Assembly (NCBI GenBank): GCA_014529385.2
Contig: CM043970.1
Coordinates: forward strand, 43,816,779-43,880,778
Reading direction: 5' to 3'
Length of the DNA stretch: 64,000 nucleotides
Origin: Adiantum capillus-veneris
Taxonomy: Eukaryota; Streptophyta; Polypodiopsida; Polypodiales; Pteridaceae
The position numbers were made by a program, and so were the translations under genes. Position 1 is the first letter of the stretch. Every line of letters starts with the position of its first letter. Shown in pieces: positions 58,030 through 64,000 of the stretch. The notes below the pieces were generated by a model that worked only from the letters and a program-made list of their open reading frames with translations, made no database searches and was not told the origin of the DNA.

Positions 58030-60326
58030 ATATTTTTGTAAAGAAAACCCTTTCTTTTCGAAAGCTTTTTTCTCTTGTCAAGGTAGTAGGCCCATTTTCT
58101 TGGGGTCTACTACCTCGTAGAATATGGTGCCTGGGAATGAGTGGGCATACACACACACACACACAAACACACAATTGCATTGATCCTTACTCATGTTTAA
58201 CTACAAATAATTATAATGAAAAAGAATGGCATTGAGTCTATAAAACTTTTTTTCTTGTTTTCACCATTACATCTCATTTAACCCATCCATTACATGATCA
58301 CACAGACAACTGTCACAATAGTAATAAATGTTTGTGGGCTCAGTCAAAGGTAAGATATGGTTCACTAAAATCACTCCTAACTCTTTGGTATAGGGTGTCT
58401 GGTTAAAGTATCCTCGTAAGGGTATGCCAAATGAGGATACAAATATATTTTATGATGTGGTAGAAACTGTGCTAGCAAATATAACCGCTCAATAAATCCA
58501 CGCTTTATTAAGTGTCCCACATTATAATAATGTGGCCCTATACCTAGGGATTCCCTGACCATCGCCAGATGGATGTTATTCTTGAAGTGTTCTCGACCCC
58601 AAAGGGTCACCCGTGTTATTCTATTTTGATATGTTCACCATTTTGTACAGATGTTCCTAATTGAGCGAATAGAAGACGCTCATAATGGAGTATGGTGGTC
58701 TCCCAGATTGACTCTCTTGACTATAATGAGCAAGAGATATTGCTAATGCTTGTTCTTGAATATAAGCCATAGATGATAAAGTATAAAGACACAGCTAAAG
58801 ACAAGCTATGGAAGAAACTTGTAAGTTGCTCGTAAGATAAGAAGTGCCCAAGTTGGTTACAGTGCATTCTGTGATAGAATATGCCTGTCTTATATAGACC
58901 CTCATTGCAACCTCTTTTTGGATGTTATCCGTACTAAATACCCTCCTTATGTGCCCTCACTTCTTGAATACTGTAACACTGTAACTTTTTTTCATGCCAT
59001 ATATTCCCCTTGGAACATACCTATTTGGCAATCCGACTGATATTAGTCTCTTATAATATGTCGATATTATTGGTAATTATTCTTCAGAATCCTTCTACTG
59101 TCGGAGTCCTTACCGCATAAAAAATCTTTTGATGTGGGCTTCGGCTTTAGTTAAAAAAAGTCTTAACTAGCTACTGCCATTTACTATTTCTCTTATTTTC
59201 TTCACTAGCAGTAAATGGTAATGGGATTCATTTTTAGCCTCATTTTTTTAATTATTATAATAGTGAGTCCATGATGCCTATTAACCCTAACCTTTTGTAT
59301 CACTAGTATGGCGTGTTCTTGCTACCGCCTGCATATTGTGACCCTGTCCTTTTGGATGCTCTATCGCTTACCCTATTGATGTAGTATTTTTTACATTTTT
59401 ACTTGATCTCTTTTACCTTCTTACATCACCTACCTGTAAGATTGCTGACAGTTTTTGTGGCTCCCCACCTGCTCGGTTTGTTGACTGGTTACTGCTTGCC
59501 TAGTTTAGTTTGGAACCTCAGCTATACAATAAACTAAGCTTGCCAGTATCTTATTTTAGTATGTAGGAAGATGTTCACCTACCTGCTTTATGCGGCTACA
59601 AGGAAAATTTTTAAGGGTTGATGGTTTAATAGGTTCTCTCTAGTGTAAGAGATTTCGTCGACTTTGCTTTAGCTGGTCCCGACTTTTTAGCCTTACTTCA
59701 ACTTTTCTCTATCTGCTTCTGTGCTGGTTCTGGGTAATGCTTTTTCTTAATTGCATAGATTTGCCTGGCTGTTGTTTTTCAAAATAGTAGCATGACGGTA
59801 TACACTATCAATACATACATATATTCTTTTTCCTTACAAAAAAGACTTAAGCTGTCACTTTTTCTAAATGAAAAGAGAGGGAAGGATTGAGTAGTATATG
59901 GTAACATGGAATGAAATGTAGTTTGGAACAGGCTTTAATAAAAGTATGTTGGACATGAAAAAAGATAAGAGATAGAGGGATTTTTTATGATGGCAGTAAA
60001 TAGGATTGAACCTGCTCAAAATTCATAAAATAGGCTCTGGTTTGTATTTAAAATTTGGGAAAAACTTTAATGGGATCTTTTTCTATGGGAAATCTCAGCT
60101 TTTAAATACCTAAAACTTTCGTACAGTAAGCACTTTACAAAAGCATTTCTTTTTCTATATATCAAATTACAACATTTGTTTTTTCCATTGGGACATGGAT
60201 AACAACTGGGATACCCATGCATCACATGTACACAGTAACAATTGCTAACCGAGCGTTTTCTTGTTTACTATGGGTACAGGTGCGGGCTACCTTCTTTGAT
60301 TAAAACATACTGTTTGACGTGGTTGA
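58030..60326. other. Unassigned AT-rich DNA
   Basis: No recognisable gene. It holds an imperfect inverted repeat (AGGTAGTAGGCCC ... GGGGTCTACTACCT, about 58080-58113), a short (AC)n near 58149-58170, and a 77-codon minus-strand frame at 58377-58610 without known motifs. The rest shows nothing I can support. Confidence 0.45.
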
Positions 60327-61230
60327 TGACATGGGGGTTTTCTTTTACCTTAAAGCAACATCACTTCTAAATTGGGGATTACTTTTTGCCTTGTTTTACT
60401 TTGTTCTCTTCACTACCTTGTACAAAATTTATTTTCAACAGCAAATGAATTATTGTACAATTCTATTGTATTTAACTAGAATTTCTTGTCTGTGAACAGG
60501 TTTTGTTCTTTTGTGTATATGTATATTTTTAGAACTGCTACACACACACACACACATCTCTCCAATAGAAGTCATGGCCAAAACCCTAATCAAGTTTGTC
60601 AAAACTTGATCTTCTTCTTCCCACTACACTCTCCCTCTCTCTCTCTCTCTCCTAATTCTCAAGCTTTCCAGAGCTTGAATTCCTTTTGTCTGTTACCATT
60701 ATCTCATTCCAAGTAGCCAAATTAGTGGTCCTCAAGCAAAGTGAAAAGCCGACTCCATCCAAAGCAAGGAGAAGACTAGACCATACATACACTAAGGTAA
60801 CATTTTCTTATTATTTTATGCTCTTGCACTTGCTTGAAAGTGATTTACTTTCATGCTTACATAAATTTATGCTTAAGCTCTCATTTTTCCTTTAAGCAAG
60901 CCTTTTGCTTGGGAAGAAGAAATAACTACTTAATTTTTGTATTTCCATCTAATTATGGTTCAGTACTACTAACCATGTTGCTAGCACCTAACCCTAATGT
61001 TATTTCAAGTTCTCTAGATTACTAGACTGATATGGCATAGAGAGAGTAGAAAGCACTCTCTTTAACCATAGGTGACTGGAGATCGGACGTATATTTCAAG
61101 TTCCGTTCTCTAGATTACCAAACTCATATGACATATAGAGAGTAGAAAGCACTCTCTTTAACCATAGGTGACTGGGGATCATACTTATATCTCAAGTTTC
61201 GTTCTCTAGATTACCAAACTAATATGGCAT
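60327..61230 (+). repeat. 0.9 kb direct repeat, right copy
   Basis: Second copy of 263-1160, same orientation, including the CT stretch (60629-60650) and the ~97-bp tandem units at its 3' side. It diverges from the left copy immediately after AATATGGCAT. Confidence 0.8.
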
Positions 61231-62900
61231 TGATAGCCGTTTTTTGGTTCTCCATAATTGCCATAGTAAGTTACTCCACCCTACCAAATTCACCCAAACG
61301 CTAAGGCTATCCCTACCATTTCACTGTACATAGGCGTGTGTGAGTTAGGGGGCTTTTCCCATATCTTGTTAAAAACCCTCAGCTAGCTAGTCACTGGGCT
61401 AGTTGAGCCAAAAAAAATAAAAATAATAAAAAAATAAAAGTATATTATGGCCTCTTTGTGTGTAAATATTTCATTGTATATATGGCCTAAATATAGGGAT
61501 TTTTTATAATTATTAAGGTATTTTATTTAAATCTTAGGTGTGTGTTTTATTAAACCTATGTACACCTTCTTTCATCCTCTTACACCATAATTATATTTTT
61601 TTGCCAATATGTACATACTCTAACCTCATATTTTTATTTTATACAAATCACTCCCACATTTTCACCCTCACCCTCGTGAAAACAAAAAATTGATTTCTAC
61701 TCATTGGTTACGTTTATTATATTATTTACTTGCATACCTTTTCCTCTTTCACCCAAAATAATTCAAGGAGGGACCATATCATATGATTCCAATATCTTTC
61801 CATATCCATAACTCCTCCATATTTTTATTATTATTTTTACTCATTATTCTAACACATGTGCTCATTGAGCTAAAGTCCATGAATAGTCCATACACTAGTC
61901 CCACCATGTATATATTTCTTTATTCACCAATAATCCTCCTCCATGCATGGGTCAAGGGCAACTTGGATGCTTTGTATTATAATATGCCAAAGGAGGGTCT
62001 CACTCTTGGATGCATTGTACAAATTCAACCAAGGAGGGGGCCACTAAAAGACTTTTGCAGGCATAAAAACAGGCTTTTTGGTGAGAGTTTTGGCACCTAT
62101 CTCCACTCCGAATTTGGAGTGGTGGTCAAAAGAGAAAATATAGCCCACGCTCTGAATAATCACCTCAAATTGTTTCATGATTTTTGCAGCTACCAGCTAT
62201 GAGCTATGATTTTTTGAGTGGACCCCAGTCTACCCACTTTTCTCACAAGTAGCCCTTAGTCTTCTCTCACCCTTCCACACACCTACTCACTCTTACACAT
62301 CCCTCCCTCTCCATCCCTCACTCAAAACTGCAATTTCCATTGCTTCTCCCAGCCTCTTCACCATTACCCTTCTCTCTCATCCCTATAGTTCTTTTATGAA
62401 CCTCTACATACATACACCCTCTCCATGTCTCTCTCTATTGCTTCTGTGTTACAATTTCATTTACCTCTCCTAAAAATATCAAAAATTCAGCATCTTAACC
62501 ATGATAAATTCTGAAAATTGAGGATTTTTCATCAAAAAATCCTCTTTTCATCGTGGTGGTCAACCGTGGCGGCGGCGTAAAGAAGCGAAGAAGATGAAGA
62601 AGACCAGCGGTCATTTTTTCCACAATCTACACAAGGGTGAGTTCAAGCTTCTTCAAAGCTTCACCATCTCAATGATTCTCTTTTAATTCACCCCTCTTCC
62701 TTCATCAAATCAACTCATCCTACCCATTGTAAATGTATCACTAACAATTCTAGTGATTATTACCACTAACAACTAACTTCTCTTGTAAAAATGTACCCAT
62801 ACCATCAACATATGGAGTAGGCAACCGCACAAGTAAACCAAATTTACTCACTCTCATGGAATTTTCTCTCCTTTCACCACATCAATAATTCTCTTACTTG
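61231..62900. other. Unassigned AT-rich DNA
   Basis: A 139-codon plus-strand frame (61783-62202) starts hydrophobic but has no domain I know, and no promoter or splice signals support it. A polypyrimidine-rich stretch lies around 62220-62460. Nothing else is supported. Confidence 0.4.
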
Positions 62901-62949
62901 AGCCCACATCCATGTGACTCAAGAGAAAAGAGATAGAGACCCCATTCTC

Positions 62950-63539
62950 ATTTGAAATTCATAAACATTCATAATCCTTGATCTTTCCTAATAAAATTGA
63001 TTAGGCTTAATCCTAATCAAGGCTTCTAAAACCTATAAATAGAACCCATTCCTCCTTGTAAAAGACATCACTATACCATTGCCCACTAGATTGAGCGTAG
63101 CACACGCCAGTTCTATCTTGGTTGTAAAGAGAGAGTAAACTTTCTATACACCATCACTTTGGTGCATAGAAAAGCTTGAGCTAGTTTGATTGAGTGCGAG
63201 TAGAAGATATTATTCCTACCATTGTTGTATCTACCCCAACATCAATGAATTGGTATTTTTGGGTGCAATTCATGTCCAAAGGCTCACGCTTCTCCTCCAA
63301 TTTAGCTTGGCAAACGCATTCAGCTTCATAAGGTGACTTGTTTCATTGAAGGTTGTTGTTTTGTTGCTTGTGATTCATTGGCTATTGTTTGGCTACCATT
63401 GTAAGAGGGTGGATGGTGAGAGGGCTCCCATAACCCTAAGACAATGTGCTAGTGATGCTATAACCAAATCTTGTCACTTGATTCCGCAAGCTCTAAGTTC
63501 CTTTTTGTGCAAAATATAAAGTTGAAGCTAAGTTGTACA

Positions 63540-63581
<42 letters not shown>

Positions 63582-63860
63582 TTTTAGTGTGTGAGAGTGT
63601 TCCATTGGTGTTAGGGTTAGTGTAAATTCCTTGCTTGTTTGTGGGTTTCTCTAACGATTCTCCTCTTTTGCGTCCTAGTTCTCTCTTAAACTAGGTGGTG
63701 CCCCTTGTGTAGTTGGGTTTTGGCTGTGGGTTTGTTGTTTTGGTTTGTGTTGTGTTGTGCCCCAGCCCCATTGAGCAGCACAGGAGCCTTGAAGGGTGTC
63801 TAGAGGTTGCTCTTCTTGTTGCCCGCCCCGCACTGCCTCAATTTTGGTGCCCCCAGTGAG
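62950..63860 (+). mobile_element. Possible LTR (gypsy-like) at the window edge
   Basis: CTATAAATAG at 63033-63042 is a strong TATA box and is not followed by a reading frame. About 810 bp on, TTTTGGTGCCCCCAGTGAGGAC (63842-63863) resembles an LTR end plus a TGGYGCC-type primer site as in gypsy elements. A (TC)18 run lies at 63543-63578. The start of the LTR and any gag are not visible before the window ends, so this is tentative. Confidence 0.35.
63543..63578. repeat. (TC)18 microsatellite
   Basis: A pure TC run of 36 bp. Confidence 0.95.
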
Positions 63861-64000
63861 GACTGACTTTGTGCTTATTGTTGTTGTATTGCATGAATGC
63901 TTGAATTTTAGCATAATCAAGTAGAATATATGAATGATGAAAACTTGTATGACCGAGTTTAATTTCAAGGCAACAAAAATTGATCTAGGATATGGTTTGG

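Noticed and set aside
58080-58113. Hairpin near the Penelope-like fragment as a hammerhead ribozyme
   Set aside because: The conserved CTGATGA and GAAA core elements are not present around it.
61783-62202. 139-codon frame starting with a hydrophobic stretch
   Set aside because: In AT-rich DNA a hydrophobic start is expected by chance; no domain or gene signals.

Overview
This is nuclear DNA of a land plant, and almost all of it is mobile-element debris. The evidence is plant-type Ty1/copia and Ty3/gypsy elements primed by initiator-Met tRNA, LINE and CACTA (En/Spm) remnants, very many (GA/CT)n microsatellites, AT-rich intergenic DNA, and one intron-containing gene for a secreted X8 (CBM43-type) protein. 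I cannot name the species. A Penelope-like reverse transcriptase fragment would fit a seedless plant or conifer better than a flowering plant, but that is only a hint.

Layout. 0.26-1.16 kb and 60.33-61.23 kb are two direct copies of a ~0.9 kb sequence. 2.5-2.9 kb holds a copia LTR end with a duplicated primer site. 4.05-4.66 kb is a broken X8 gene, the inverted relative of the better copy at 55.26-56.29 kb. From 7.7 kb the window is built from two repeated blocks. One is a composite (minus-strand copia LTR, then LINE ORF2, then a plus-strand copia lacking RNase H and 3' LTR, then (GA)n, then a C-poor TTAGATT-type tract). It is present as A (7.7-14.0), B (26.1-31.4) and C (40.0-53.2). The other, block D, is present as D1 (21.3-26.1) and D2 (31.4-36.5). 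The order A-D1-B-D2 suggests an old ~10 kb tandem duplication. A minus-strand Ty3/gypsy element (14.0-21.3) lies between A and D1.

A CACTA element carrying the end of its TNP2 transposase, a TNPA-like gene and a terminal inverted repeat fills 36.5-39.97 kb. Copy C was later split by a copia element (40,330-45,455) with 143-bp LTRs and the target duplication TGCCT; copy A keeps the empty site. After C come the start of another TNP2 gene, a minus-strand LINE RT piece, simple repeats, the X8 gene with its TATA box, diverged tandem repeats, the Penelope-like RT fragment, and AT-rich DNA ending in a possible LTR at the right edge.

Only the X8 gene looks like a possible working host gene. All transposon genes seen carry stops, frameshifts or truncations. 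No tRNA, rRNA or CRISPR array was seen.
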